This document shows, one piece after another, positions 16,764-25,162 of a stretch of DNA of 64,000 nt. Made by a program: the position numbers and the translations under genes. Where the stretch lies: positions 1-64,000 of the forward strand of contig LBST01000003.1 of the NCBI GenBank assembly GCA_000991135.1, read 5' to 3'. Within the stretch, counting starts at the first letter, position 1, and every line of letters starts with the position of its first letter. Under the pieces are notes generated by a model. The model was not told where the DNA came from. It ran no database searches and worked only from the letters and a program-made list of their open reading frames with translations. The stretch comes from Candidatus Roizmanbacteria bacterium GW2011_GWC1_37_12 (GTDB taxonomy: Bacteria > Patescibacteriota > Microgenomatia > UBA1406 > GWC2-37-13).

Positions 16764-17442
16764 AAAACTAAACATTACTTACAACAAAAACAAAAAAATA
16801 ATCGGAAACCTTCATGTTAATGAAAAATCTAAAGACCTAATTATTTTGTGTCACGGATATAAAGATACAAAAGACCTTCACGTTTACAAAAAGATTTCTG
16901 AATTATTACAAGATAGATACAACGTCTATAGATTTAACTTTACAGATAATACTGAACCCAATCTTTTTGAAGAAGTAGACAATATCACCGTAATAACCGA
17001 ATACTTTTCTAAAAAATATAAAGAGATAATCATAATAGGAGCAAGTATCGGAGGACTGTCGACTATTTTAAACCTCGTAAGCAATTCTAGAATCAATAAG
17101 ACAATTTTTGTCAATCCTTTTATCTTTTTCTTTAAAAGAGTTGCCTGGCGCTTCAGAAAAATACTAATATCTATGTTGCTGTTTTATCCATTTATTAAAA
17201 GCACCAGAAACAATTTGAACTTTTATTTTAAGTTTCTCAAACCCCAACTCATTACAATACCTTCTCTACTAATAGTTGCTGAAAACGACGATAAAGTCGA
17301 CTCATCTCATGGAAAAACTTTCTATAATCAATTAAGCTCAAAACAAAAAAAACTAATTGTTGATGAAAATATTGACCATGGACTCACTAAAGAAGTCTAT
17401 ATAGAAACTGTAGTAAATTATATTATTGAGTGGCTTAAATAA
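16756..17442 (+). CDS. alpha/beta hydrolase
   Basis: An alpha/beta-hydrolase fold with the nucleophile elbow GASIGGLS (about residues 93-100), an acid in AENDDKVD and a catalytic histidine in DENIDHGL. I take ATG at 16756 instead of the TTG at 16744; this gives 228 residues and an 8-base overlap with the Nudix gene. Probably a small esterase or acyl hydrolase. Confidence 0.8.
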   Translation: MNKKLNITYNKNKKIIGNLHVNEKSKDLIILCHGYKDTKDLHVYKKISELLQDRYNVYRFNFTDNTEPNLFEEVDNITVITEYFSKKYKEIIIIGASIGGLSTILNLVSNSRINKTIFVNPFIFFFKRVAWRFRKILISMLLFYPFIKSTRNNLNFYFKFLKPQLITIPSLLIVAENDDKVDSSHGKTFYNQLSSKQKKLIVDENIDHGLTKEVYIETVVNYIIEWLK

Positions 17443-17463
17443 AAACTTTTTAAAGCTTTTTTT

Positions 17464-18129
17464 ATGATAAAAAAAACAGTCCTTAATAAAGTAAAACTTG
17501 ATTTACTAGGAGGAAGACCGATTATGCTTTTTGATTTTCCAAATAGAGAAAACGAAACTGATCTTGTTTATTATGGAAAAAACGTTAAACCGAATAGTAT
17601 AAAAGATTTAAGAATAAATGCAGGAGCGCCATTAACAGTATATATTGATTATGAGAGTGCTGAAAAAATTGGTATTACTACATATGTAAATCTTATTAGT
17701 AAAATTAAATCTAATAATTTTCTTACATATAAGGCTCTAATAAAAAATAAAAAAGAGATGATTGATGCACGTTTCTCATTAAGCTTTGATTATAGAAATA
17801 ACAAAACAGGTTGTTCACATTATGAAACTTCTATAACAATTAGGAAACTTGCCGAACTTATTAAGAAAAACAAATATAATGAATTTGGGAGAGTATTTAA
17901 AAGTCCAGGTCACGTGCCTTTAATCATATCTTCTAAAAGATTATTATTAGATCGGAGAGGTCATTCGGAGATGTTAATTAAACTTACAAGAATCTTACAT
18001 ATGCTTCCAATTGTGATTGCTTCAGAAATGATTCATCCTATTACATTAAAATCAATGAATTATTCTGAAGCAAAAAAATATGCTAGGAAAAAAAATATAA
18101 TTTTTCTTGAAGGAAAAGACTTATTATGA
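17464..18129 (+). CDS. ribB: RibB-like 3,4-dihydroxy-2-butanone-4-phosphate synthase
   Basis: RibB makes the four-carbon unit of riboflavin from ribulose 5-phosphate. The order of family motifs is kept: GRPIMLFDFPNRENETDLVY (RibB has DDEDRENEGD), SPGHVPLI (RPGHVFPL), DRRGHSEMLIKLTRI (RxGHTEA) and ASEMI (CE). The TTGxSAxDR segment is altered to KTGCSHYET. At 221 residues the length is normal. It stands alone, without other riboflavin genes. It overlaps nfo by 4 bases. Confidence 0.75.
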   Translation: MIKKTVLNKVKLDLLGGRPIMLFDFPNRENETDLVYYGKNVKPNSIKDLRINAGAPLTVYIDYESAEKIGITTYVNLISKIKSNNFLTYKALIKNKKEMIDARFSLSFDYRNNKTGCSHYETSITIRKLAELIKKNKYNEFGRVFKSPGHVPLIISSKRLLLDRRGHSEMLIKLTRILHMLPIVIASEMIHPITLKSMNYSEAKKYARKKNIIFLEGKDLL

Positions 18130-18962
18130 TTAAACTCGGAGCTCATCAATCTATTGCTGGCGGTTATTCCGAAGCACTTAAGAGGATTAACAAAATTGGT
18201 GGAAACTGTTTGCAGATTTTTTCATCGTCGCCACGGGTATGGAATTTCGCAAAAATGAACGAAGGGGAAATAAAAAAATTCTTAATTCTTAATTCTAAAC
18301 TATTAATTCATCCTATTTATTTCCATGCTTCATATCTAGTCAATCTCGCCGATGAGAGTCGAATCGGCCACTTGTCTAAAATGTCTTTAATTGCCGAGAT
18401 GAATATTGCTCCCCTACTTAAAATCAAAGGCTCAATTGTTCATCTTGGATCATACAAAGAAGAAAAAACTAACTCTAAATACGATAGTCTCATTGAGAAC
18501 ATCAAGGAAATCTTAAAAAAAACACCCAAAGAGTCGTTGTTTATTATTGAAAACGCAGGCAACAGAAAAATTGGGCAAACCTTAGAAGAAATTGCTCAAA
18601 TCATTAAAGAACTCAACGACAAACGTATCCGGCTCTGTCTTGATACTTGCCATTTGTTTTCCAACTGTTACCGCTTTTCTAATGACAAAGAACTGGACTT
18701 ATTTCTTGAAAAACTAGACGGACTTGATTTACTCGATAAACTCGAACTCTGGCATGTCAATGACAGCCGCGATTCCTTTAACTCCGGAAAAGACAGACAC
18801 GCTAACATCGGCCAGGGGACAATCGGTACAAATGAATTTAAAACTCTTTTAAATCACCCAAAAACAAAAAACTACCCTTTCATCATCGAAACCCCGGGCT
18901 TCAACGACGAAGGGCCGGACAAAAAAAACTTAGATATCTTAAAATCTTTAATTTTAGTATAA
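18126..18962 (+). CDS. nfo: deoxyribonuclease IV (AP endonuclease)
   Basis: A TIM-barrel AP endonuclease that nicks DNA at abasic sites using three metal ions. The start LGAHQSIAGGYSEALKRINK, the central FIIENAGN and LCLDTCHLFSN, and the HVNDSRDSFNSGKDRHANIG and IIETPGF signatures carry the metal-binding His, Glu and Asp residues. 278 residues, normal length. The start overlaps the ribB-like stop (ATGA). Confidence 0.95.
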   Translation: MIKLGAHQSIAGGYSEALKRINKIGGNCLQIFSSSPRVWNFAKMNEGEIKKFLILNSKLLIHPIYFHASYLVNLADESRIGHLSKMSLIAEMNIAPLLKIKGSIVHLGSYKEEKTNSKYDSLIENIKEILKKTPKESLFIIENAGNRKIGQTLEEIAQIIKELNDKRIRLCLDTCHLFSNCYRFSNDKELDLFLEKLDGLDLLDKLELWHVNDSRDSFNSGKDRHANIGQGTIGTNEFKTLLNHPKTKNYPFIIETPGFNDEGPDKKNLDILKSLILV

Positions 18963-18991
18963 TTCTAGAGCTTTATCACAGGCCGATCGGC

Positions 18992-19004
18992 AACCTCCGA
19001 GGTT
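18992..19004. repeat. AACCTCCGAGGTT palindrome (single half-element)
   Basis: The 13-base palindrome AACCTCCGAGGTT is identical to the arm of the paired elements inside recJ and the gene at 26844, but here it stands alone in the 74-base gap after nfo, next to another small palindrome (GCCGATCGGC). Confidence 0.7.
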
Positions 19005-19036
19005 GAGAACGACTCGTCAAAACAATCTAAATACCT

Positions 19037-19582
19037 ATGAAAAATGACTATATTTCACAGCTAAAAAAGGAAGTATTGAAGTTTAAGGGTAAAAAAGTCG
19101 ATATTAACCTTATTGAGAAATTTCTAAAAAAACTTTCTTCGACAGATAAAGTTACAAAAGAGCTAAACATTGACGAACACCTTTGTGCTTTCTTTATCCC
19201 TATCAATAAAAAAACCAAATCGATATATTTAGGTCATCATATTAAGGCAAATAGTTGGATCCCACCAGGAGGCCATATCAAATGGAATGAACACCCGATA
19301 AAAACTGTTATCAGAGAATTTGAGGAGGAATTAACCCACAAAATAAGTAAAACTCAAATACGGCTTTTCAATCTATCGATTACCAATGTCAAATCAAACC
19401 CTCGTCATCCTTGTAAAATTCACTACGATTTCTGGTATTTGGTCAATGTCCCAAAAGTCAAATTCGACTTTCTCAAAAAAGAATTCTACGATGCCTATTG
19501 GCACGATTTTGACGAAGCAATAAATAAAATAACGGTTCCCCACTATAAAAAGATTGTAACATCGGTGAAAGACGCGATATAA
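19037..19582 (+). CDS. Nudix hydrolase
   Basis: 181 residues with a Nudix box PPGGHIKWNEHPIKTVIREF followed by EEEL (about residues 76-99). An N-terminal helical extension of about 45 residues precedes it. Aromatic residues near the end (FYDAYWHDFDEA) resemble substrate-binding loops of this family. It lies 7 bases before cca, so the pair may be co-transcribed. Substrate unknown. Confidence 0.8.
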   Translation: MKNDYISQLKKEVLKFKGKKVDINLIEKFLKKLSSTDKVTKELNIDEHLCAFFIPINKKTKSIYLGHHIKANSWIPPGGHIKWNEHPIKTVIREFEEELTHKISKTQIRLFNLSITNVKSNPRHPCKIHYDFWYLVNVPKVKFDFLKKEFYDAYWHDFDEAINKITVPHYKKIVTSVKDAI

Positions 19583-19589
19583 TTACTTC

Positions 19590-20915
19590 ATGAGCAAACT
19601 TCCCAAGTCAGTCATTGAATTCATAGAAAAATTCAGGAAAAACAAGTTTCAGATTTATATAGTCGGAGGAGCGGTCAGAAATTTGTTGCTCGACAAGCCT
19701 ATTATCAACTGGGACTTTACCACCAATGCTACCCCCGAACAAATTCAAAAATTATTCAAAGACGCTTTTTATAACAATACCTACGGAACGGTTTCCATTC
19801 CTGTCGATAATTTAATATTTGAAGTAACGCCTTTTCGAAAAGAAGGCAGATACAACGACTTTCGTCACCCGGAAAAGGTCGAGTGGGCGAAAACCATCGA
19901 AGAAGATCTCTCAAGGCGTGACTTTACAATCAACGCCATGGCATATGACGGATCAATGATTATTGATCCCTACGATGGACAAAAACACTTAAAAGAAAAA
20001 TTAGTCGTCGCTGTTGGAAATCCTGACAAACGCTTTTCCGAGGATGCTTTGAGGTTAATGAGAGGAATCCGTTTCGCGTCTCAACTTGGATTTATGATCG
20101 AGGAAAAAACCCGCAGATCTATCGAAAAAAATGCCGAATTGATTACCAAGATTTCCTGGGAAAGGGTGAGAGACGAGTTTTTGAAAATATTGGGAAGTGA
20201 TCATCCGTCTGAAGGAGTTTTATTTTTGAAAAATACCAGCCTTCTAACATTCATTCTTCCTGAAGTAGATATCTGTTTTACCATTCCTCAAAAGAGCCCG
20301 CTTCGCCACCATATCTATGACGTCGGCACCCATTTGGTGATGTCTTTGAAACACTGTCCATCAAAAGACGTAATTACCAGATTTGCGACTTTGATTCATG
20401 ATACTGGAAAGGCGCTTACGTTTAGGCGCGACGATAAAACCGCCCTTATCACTTTTTACAACCACGAGGTCGTCGGTAAAAAACTGGCGGAAAAAATCGG
20501 TGATAGATTCAAACTTTCCAATAAAGACAAAAACAAATTAGTCACATTGGTCCAATTTCACCAATTTACTGTCTCTGAAATCCAGACTGATAAAGCTGTC
20601 AGAAGGTTTATTAAAAATGTTGGTAAAGAATATTTAGAAGATATAATCGACCTTAGATTTGGAGACAGAATCGGATCGGGAGCAAAACCAGACTCTTGGA
20701 GGTTTGATCTGTTTAGGAAAAGATTGATCGAAGTCCAAAAACAACCGTTTCAAATCAAAGATCTGAAAATAGACGGCAACGACGTCATGAAAATCTTGAA
20801 ACTTAAGCCCGGACCTAAAGTCGGTGAAATCTTGGAAAAAATCTTTGACCAGGTTGTTGAAAAGAAACTTAAAAACGAGAGAAAAGAATTACTACATTCT
20901 ATTAATAGAATGTAG
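19590..20915 (+). CDS. cca: CCA tRNA nucleotidyltransferase with HD domain
   Basis: A class II CCA-adding enzyme that completes tRNA 3' ends. Nucleotidyltransferase motif YIVGGAVRNLLLDKPIINWD (about residues 23-42), RRDFTINAMAYD, the RNA-binding RFSEDALRLMRGIRFASQLG, and an HD phosphohydrolase motif (LIHDTGKA, about 268). tRNA-Leu(GAG) in this window lacks an encoded CCA and would need it. Its last nine residues (LLHSINRM) are encoded by the palindrome shared with the opposite gene. Confidence 0.95.
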   Translation: MSKLPKSVIEFIEKFRKNKFQIYIVGGAVRNLLLDKPIINWDFTTNATPEQIQKLFKDAFYNNTYGTVSIPVDNLIFEVTPFRKEGRYNDFRHPEKVEWAKTIEEDLSRRDFTINAMAYDGSMIIDPYDGQKHLKEKLVVAVGNPDKRFSEDALRLMRGIRFASQLGFMIEEKTRRSIEKNAELITKISWERVRDEFLKILGSDHPSEGVLFLKNTSLLTFILPEVDICFTIPQKSPLRHHIYDVGTHLVMSLKHCPSKDVITRFATLIHDTGKALTFRRDDKTALITFYNHEVVGKKLAEKIGDRFKLSNKDKNKLVTLVQFHQFTVSEIQTDKAVRRFIKNVGKEYLEDIIDLRFGDRIGSGAKPDSWRFDLFRKRLIEVQKQPFQIKDLKIDGNDVMKILKLKPGPKVGEILEKIFDQVVEKKLKNERKELLHSINRM

Positions 20916-20917
20916 TA
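20890..20917. terminator. 28-bp perfect palindrome shared by two convergent stops
   Basis: The arm TACTACATTCTATT is followed directly by its reverse complement. Both convergent genes end inside it, and because the palindrome reads the same on both strands, both proteins end in LHSINRM. It probably acts as a bidirectional termination or mRNA-end hairpin, although the T-run is weak. Confidence 0.7.
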
Positions 20918-21518
20918 TATTTGTTTGTTCGTCTCTTATCGTTGTTTCTTCTCCGTGACCAGAGTAAACTACCGTATCTTTTGGTAATTTGCCTAATTTT
21001 ATTAAAGAATTTTTTAAATCTTTTTTATTGCAGTAAGAAAAATCATATCTGCCGATTGCCTCTTTAAATAAAGTGTCGCCGGTAAAGATTACTTTTTCTT
21101 TTTCTAAATAAAAACTTCTGCTTCCTGGAGTATGTCCTGGTGTTTCTAAAATTTGTAATCCGTAATTCGTAATTAAATAATTACTAATTTCTAATTTCAG
21201 ATTACTTTGTTTAACAATATCTGGTTTAAAACCAAGAAAGTATTCAGCCGTTTCAGATAATCGATCGATAAGAAATTGATCTTTTTTATTGATAAAAAGC
21301 GGAATGTTAAATGATAACTGAATTTCTCCTGTGGCCATAATGTGGTCGAAATGGCCGTGAGTTGCCAACATTCCCACGAGTTTTAGTCTCCTTCTTTGTA
21401 GCTCTTCGAGAATAAACGAGGCCTCATCCGCCGGGTCAATAATCAAGCATTCATTATCCTCAATTAAAAAATAACAATTCGCCAGAAGTTCACCAAGGGA
21501 AAATTTTACGATTGTCAT
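20892..21518 (-). CDS. metallo-beta-lactamase-fold hydrolase (glyoxalase II-like)
   Basis: The metal-binding motif THGHFDH (about residues 54-60), a histidine in TPGHTPGS, the bridging aspartate in FTGDTLF and the final SGHGEET identify a GloB-like MBL hydrolase of 208 residues. It probably cleaves a thioester. An insert KLEISNYLITNYG before LETPGHTPGS is encoded by AT-rich repeat words of the CCGTAATTCGTAATT type. It converges with cca, with overlapping ends. Confidence 0.88.
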   Translation of the reverse strand: MTIVKFSLGELLANCYFLIEDNECLIIDPADEASFILEELQRRRLKLVGMLATHGHFDHIMATGEIQLSFNIPLFINKKDQFLIDRLSETAEYFLGFKPDIVKQSNLKLEISNYLITNYGLQILETPGHTPGSRSFYLEKEKVIFTGDTLFKEAIGRYDFSYCNKKDLKNSLIKLGKLPKDTVVYSGHGEETTIRDEQTNILHSINRM

Positions 21519-21576
21519 TAATATTATTTTAAACTACACTCTAATGTTACGGTGTAGTAATTAAATTTAGCTTGGT

Positions 21577-21605
21577 TTGACAAAAAAAAGAAGAAGAAGT
21601 ATAAT
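21577..21605 (+). promoter_or_regulatory. consensus sigma70-type promoter
   Basis: Perfect TTGACA (21577-21582), a 17-base spacer and perfect TATAAT (21600-21605). The ORF track takes the TTG of the -35 box as a start codon; the real start is the ATG at 21616, 10 bases beyond the -10 box. Confidence 0.9.
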
Positions 21606-21615
21606 TCATTCTTAT

Positions 21616-21831
21616 ATGGTAATTGAAACTGGAAGAATTGGGCAGAATATTGGACCACTAAGAAAGAAAGGTGATTTTTACATTGGTATTAGAAGAAATG
21701 TAAAGGATGGACCATTTGATGCGCCTCATTCAAAAATAAATTTCTTAAGTTTAAAAGAAATTGGCGTTGTACTTCTTACTTTGAGCCTGATTAGAGTTGC
21801 TATACCAATTGCACAAGCTTTATTACACTAA
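21616..21831 (+). CDS. small single-pass membrane protein (71 aa)
   Basis: The product is unrecognised. A polar N-terminal half (TGRIGQNIGPLRKKGDFYIG) is followed by one membrane helix near the C end (EIGVVLLTLSLIRVAIPIAQ). The strong consensus promoter directly upstream argues for high expression of this orphan gene. Predicted to be leaderless. Confidence 0.65.
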   Translation: MVIETGRIGQNIGPLRKKGDFYIGIRRNVKDGPFDAPHSKINFLSLKEIGVVLLTLSLIRVAIPIAQALLH

Positions 21832-21856
21832 ATCCATTAGTCCAAATTATTTATAG

Positions 21857-22324
21857 CTATAACCATTCGACATAGTCACAGCCAGTTGCTATTTTCTGTT
21901 GCGGATCCCACTTATTAGTCGAACATTTTTTTAATTTTTTTCCTGCCGCAGTTGTAAACAATACTAATTTGGAACCGCACTTTGGGCAGTCTTCATCGAG
22001 GGCTTCAGTCGTTCCCTTTATCCACTCGATATAGTCACAGCCCCCGGCTGTCTTGGTCTTTGGATCCCAAGTGGCTGTCGAACACTTTTTCATTTTCTTC
22101 CCAAACCTCGTCACCGCCATAAGCAAAGGAGCGCCGCACTTTGGGCATTTTTCATCAAGAACAGTAGGTTCAACTGGTAACCATTTGACAAAATCACACC
22201 CTTCTGTCTGCTTTGTTTCCGGATTCCATCTTCCAGTCGAACAACGCTGCAGTTTTCTGCCTGTCTTCGTCTCAAAAACTTCGCCTAACGCTGAACCACA
22301 TTTTGGACATTTTTTGTCATCCAT
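21857..22324 (-). CDS. three tandem topoisomerase-type zinc ribbons
   Basis: The 155 residues are three repeats of about 50 residues, each with CPKCG at the front and a KKCS...GCDYVEW block at the back (starts near residues 5, 59 and 114). This is the C4 zinc ribbon found at the C end of DNA topoisomerase I, here as a free protein. Such ribbons bind single-stranded DNA or RNA. The repeats are well conserved, which suggests recent triplication or selection on all three. Confidence 0.8.
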   Translation of the reverse strand: MDDKKCPKCGSALGEVFETKTGRKLQRCSTGRWNPETKQTEGCDFVKWLPVEPTVLDEKCPKCGAPLLMAVTRFGKKMKKCSTATWDPKTKTAGGCDYIEWIKGTTEALDEDCPKCGSKLVLFTTAAGKKLKKCSTNKWDPQQKIATGCDYVEWL

Positions 22325-22360
22325 ATATTTATCTTTATAAACTTTATAACTTTACAAACT

Positions 22361-23161
22361 TTACGAACTCTTTTCCTTTTTTCTCTTTGCTAGCCACACC
22401 AGAATTGGCGTTGCTACAAATGGCGAGGAATAAGTACCGGTAATTGTACCAATAAGAAGAGTAATAATAAAGAATCTGATTGTCGATCCTCCAAGAAGAA
22501 CTAAGCTCAAAAGCATAAAGACAATCGTCATTGAATTATTGACAGACCTGACCATGGTCTCGGTTAGCGCCCGATTGGCAAAATGCTCGATGTCTTCTTT
22601 ACCTTCCGTCTGTAAGTACTCCCTGATTTTGTCGAAAATGACGATCGTGTCGTGGACTGAAAATGACATCGTCGTCAAGACTGCGGTAACAAACATAGTG
22701 TCGACTTCGGCGCCAAAAAAACGAGAAAGAAGAGAATAACTCCCGATAACAACCAAAAAATCGTGGATCATCGCTAAAATGGCGGCCATAGCATACTTGA
22801 ATCCTTTAAAGGCAAGACTCATATAAATCAGAATTCCTGCAACCGCCAACAGTGAAGCTATCACTGTTTTATTTATAGTTTCTTTTCCTAAAGTTGCCCC
22901 AACTGTTTCCAAACGGAGAACTGTCACTTTCGCCTTCATTTTTTTCTCGAGTGTTGATATTAATTTATCCTGCTCTTTCTGATTAAGAGTTTTTTCTCTT
23001 AAATTATAAGTCTTATCTCCTATTCTATATTCCAAATATGTTCCGCCGACAAAATCAATAGAATATCGATAACCCCATTTGACTATGGAAAATAAACCGG
23101 CGCTAATGACCAGAAAAGAAATTAAAAAATATATTAATCTATATTTTAAAAAGTTAAACAT
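22361..23161 (-). CDS. secF: protein translocase subunit SecF
   Basis: An inner-membrane partner of SecD that uses the proton gradient to aid export. Six membrane helices; the start YSIDFVGGTYLEYRI carries the family FxGG motif, and the fourth-helix region shows VLTTMSFSVHDTIVIFDKIR, the conserved D-IVI-D-R motif. 266 residues, normal. A family B hairpin separates it from secD on the same strand. Confidence 0.95.
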   Translation of the reverse strand: MFNFLKYRLIYFLISFLVISAGLFSIVKWGYRYSIDFVGGTYLEYRIGDKTYNLREKTLNQKEQDKLISTLEKKMKAKVTVLRLETVGATLGKETINKTVIASLLAVAGILIYMSLAFKGFKYAMAAILAMIHDFLVVIGSYSLLSRFFGAEVDTMFVTAVLTTMSFSVHDTIVIFDKIREYLQTEGKEDIEHFANRALTETMVRSVNNSMTIVFMLLSLVLLGGSTIRFFIITLLIGTITGTYSSPFVATPILVWLAKRKKEKSS

Positions 23162-23283
23162 ATTTTTAAGTCAAAATTCAAAAATCAAAAGTCAAAAATT
23201 CAAGTAAAAAGTTAAAAGTAATTGAATAAAAACTTTTTAATTTTGACTTTAACTTTTGAATTCTAACTTTTGACTTTTAACTT
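23162..23283. repeat. AT-rich inverted-repeat hairpin, family B copy 1 (secD-secF)
   Basis: Left arm words AAAATTCAAAAATCAAAAGTC and right arm words TTTTGACTTTAACTTTTGAA are complementary. The right arm runs into secD and encodes its final KLKVKS. The same words occur in copies at 32861, 49140 and 54900. Confidence 0.8.
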
Positions 23284-24582
23284 ATAAAAAGCATTAATCA
23301 ATCTTTTAGTAATTACTACTCCGGTAAAAAGGCTTGTTGCCACTCCGATTGCCAAAGTCAAAGCAAATCCCCTCACCATGCCAAACTGCGGTAAAAACTC
23401 CCAGTTTAAAGGATTAAACAAAATAAAAGCCACAGTCAAAGTCGTCACATTGGCGTCTTTAATAGCATCGATCGCCCGGCCAAATCCCAATCTAACAGCG
23501 ATATCAAACTCTCTCCCCTTTCTCAACTCTTCTTTTATCCTCTCAAAAATTAAAATGTTGGAATCAACTGCCATGCCAATCGAAAGAATAAATCCGGCAA
23601 CCCCGGGAAGAGTCAGCACAACCGGAATGGTCCTGAAAATCGCCATCGAGATCAACCCGTAGATAATCAGCGCCAATGAGGCAATCAAGCCCAATTTTCC
23701 GTAATAAAATATCATAAACAGCAAAACCGCTGTTAAACCAATTAGTCCGGCATAGACGCTTTTTTTCACTTCAGAAGCGCCAAGAGTCGGCCCGATATTT
23801 TTTTGTTCGACGAGTTTTATAGACAAAGGTAATGCTCCGGAATTGATGGCGATTGCCAGTTTTTTTGCTTCGTCAACGGTAAAGTTTCCTGTAATGACAG
23901 CGCTGCCATCCAGAATCGCCTGTTGGACTGTCGGCGCCGAAACAAGAAAATTGTCAACGACTATGGCTAAAGGTTTACCAATATTTCTTTTTGTGATGTC
24001 GCCAAAAAGCTTGGAGCCCTCGCTATTAAAAGACAGGCCGACTTGAGGTTTACCATCTTGCTGGTTAAAGTCAACATTGGCTTTTTTGATGTGTTTTCCC
24101 GTCAACCCTGTTTCGACAAGTACTGGTGTCGGGCTGGCGACTTTCTCGTCAAGAATTTTTTCTTCCCTGAAAGTCAGCTGGGCTGTTCTGCCTATAAGAG
24201 CAATCGCTTCGTCTACTTTTTCAACTCCAGGTAAATCGACACCAATTCTATAGTTACTTCCCGACTTTAAATTTTGCACCGTCGGTTCGGAAACGCCAAA
24301 AAAATTAACTCTCTTTTCTATGATGTCCCGAGCTGAAGATAGAGCATCTTGCAGATCTTCTGATTTGACTTTTTTAGTATCAGCTTCAAACACCAAATGG
24401 CTGCCGCCTTTAAGGTCAAGTCCGAAACTCGTCTTGAAATCTTTTCTTATTTTTAGTCCAAAAAAACTAAAGTTCAATGAAGAAGTAATCTTATATTTAC
24501 TCCTGATAATTTCTGGCAAATCGATCCAGATAATGGCGGCAATTATAAAAAGAAGAAAAACAATCTTTAAAAACTTCGTCAT
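23263..24582 (-). CDS. secD: protein translocase subunit SecD
   Basis: Six-helix translocase subunit with a large periplasmic domain. FGLDLKGGSHLVFEAD near residue 54 is the D1 motif; GVAGFILSIGMAVDSNILIF followed by ERIKEELRKG is the D4-like motif. At 439 residues it is shorter than E. coli SecD (615), as in Gram-positive and CPR lineages. It lies 3 bases after a winged-helix gene. Its last residues (KLKVKS) come from the family B hairpin. Confidence 0.95.
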   Translation of the reverse strand: MTKFLKIVFLLFIIAAIIWIDLPEIIRSKYKITSSLNFSFFGLKIRKDFKTSFGLDLKGGSHLVFEADTKKVKSEDLQDALSSARDIIEKRVNFFGVSEPTVQNLKSGSNYRIGVDLPGVEKVDEAIALIGRTAQLTFREEKILDEKVASPTPVLVETGLTGKHIKKANVDFNQQDGKPQVGLSFNSEGSKLFGDITKRNIGKPLAIVVDNFLVSAPTVQQAILDGSAVITGNFTVDEAKKLAIAINSGALPLSIKLVEQKNIGPTLGASEVKKSVYAGLIGLTAVLLFMIFYYGKLGLIASLALIIYGLISMAIFRTIPVVLTLPGVAGFILSIGMAVDSNILIFERIKEELRKGREFDIAVRLGFGRAIDAIKDANVTTLTVAFILFNPLNWEFLPQFGMVRGFALTLAIGVATSLFTGVVITKRLINAFYKLKVKS

Positions 24583-24585
24583 AGG

Positions 24586-25161
24586 TCACTTTAAAAGTTC
24601 GTCTTCTATCCCGACTAACATTATTTTGGGTTGTTTTAAGAAACGCCAGATAAAAGGGTCGCTGTTTTTTTTTCTAAAAATAAATTCATCTTCTGTCATG
24701 GCCGTATAGTTAATTGCTCGTCCGAAGCTTTTTTCTGCTTCGGCAATGATCGATTCAACTTCGGCAACGACAATTATTCCCACCATTAAAAGATAAATCT
24801 CATCTTCTTTAATCGGTAAATTTTTAGAAAATTTAGTGGAAAGGGCGACAAACTTTATCTTGCCAATTTTTGACAGATTTTTATGAATTGAGACGGGAAG
24901 AAGTCCTGTTTTGGTAAATATTCTTAAAAATTCATCGTAAAAAAGATAATTTTTGTTTAGAGTGTAATAAACTTTGTTTAGGCGCTTTTCCCTAAGAAGA
25001 AGTTTTTCCTCGGCAAGAATGTCTAACTCACGCTTCACCGCATTAACCTCTTCTATTGTCTCTCTGACAACTCTTCTCAAATAATAATTCTCACTAGGAT
25101 GATGAAAAAATAATTCTAGAATCTTTCTCCTCGCTTTTGATGGAATGATGTGCTGCAACAT
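24586..25161 (-). CDS. winged-helix protein with nucleotidyltransferase-like C domain
   Basis: Residues 1-80 form an ArsR/MarR-like winged helix (SKARRKILELFFHHPSENYY, LRRVVRETIEEVNAVKRELD, then a YYTLN wing). The C-terminal half (INYTAMTEDEFIFRKKNSDP, IMLVGIEDELLK) resembles the end of MNT-type nucleotidyltransferase proteins, but the catalytic GS...D.D motif is not visible. I use ATG at 25161, just after the DUF3048 stop. Probably a DNA-binding regulator with a degenerate transferase domain. Confidence 0.7.
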   Translation of the reverse strand: MLQHIIPSKARRKILELFFHHPSENYYLRRVVRETIEEVNAVKRELDILAEEKLLLREKRLNKVYYTLNKNYLFYDEFLRIFTKTGLLPVSIHKNLSKIGKIKFVALSTKFSKNLPIKEDEIYLLMVGIIVVAEVESIIAEAEKSFGRAINYTAMTEDEFIFRKKNSDPFIWRFLKQPKIMLVGIEDELLK

Positions 25162-25162
25162 T

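Noticed and set aside
21577-21615. TTG start of the 84-aa ORF
   Set aside because: This sequence is the -35 box and spacer of a consensus promoter; translation must start at 21616.
23162-23283. Repeated short AT-rich words as a CRISPR array
   Set aside because: The words are inverted arms of one hairpin, not regularly spaced direct repeats with unique spacers.
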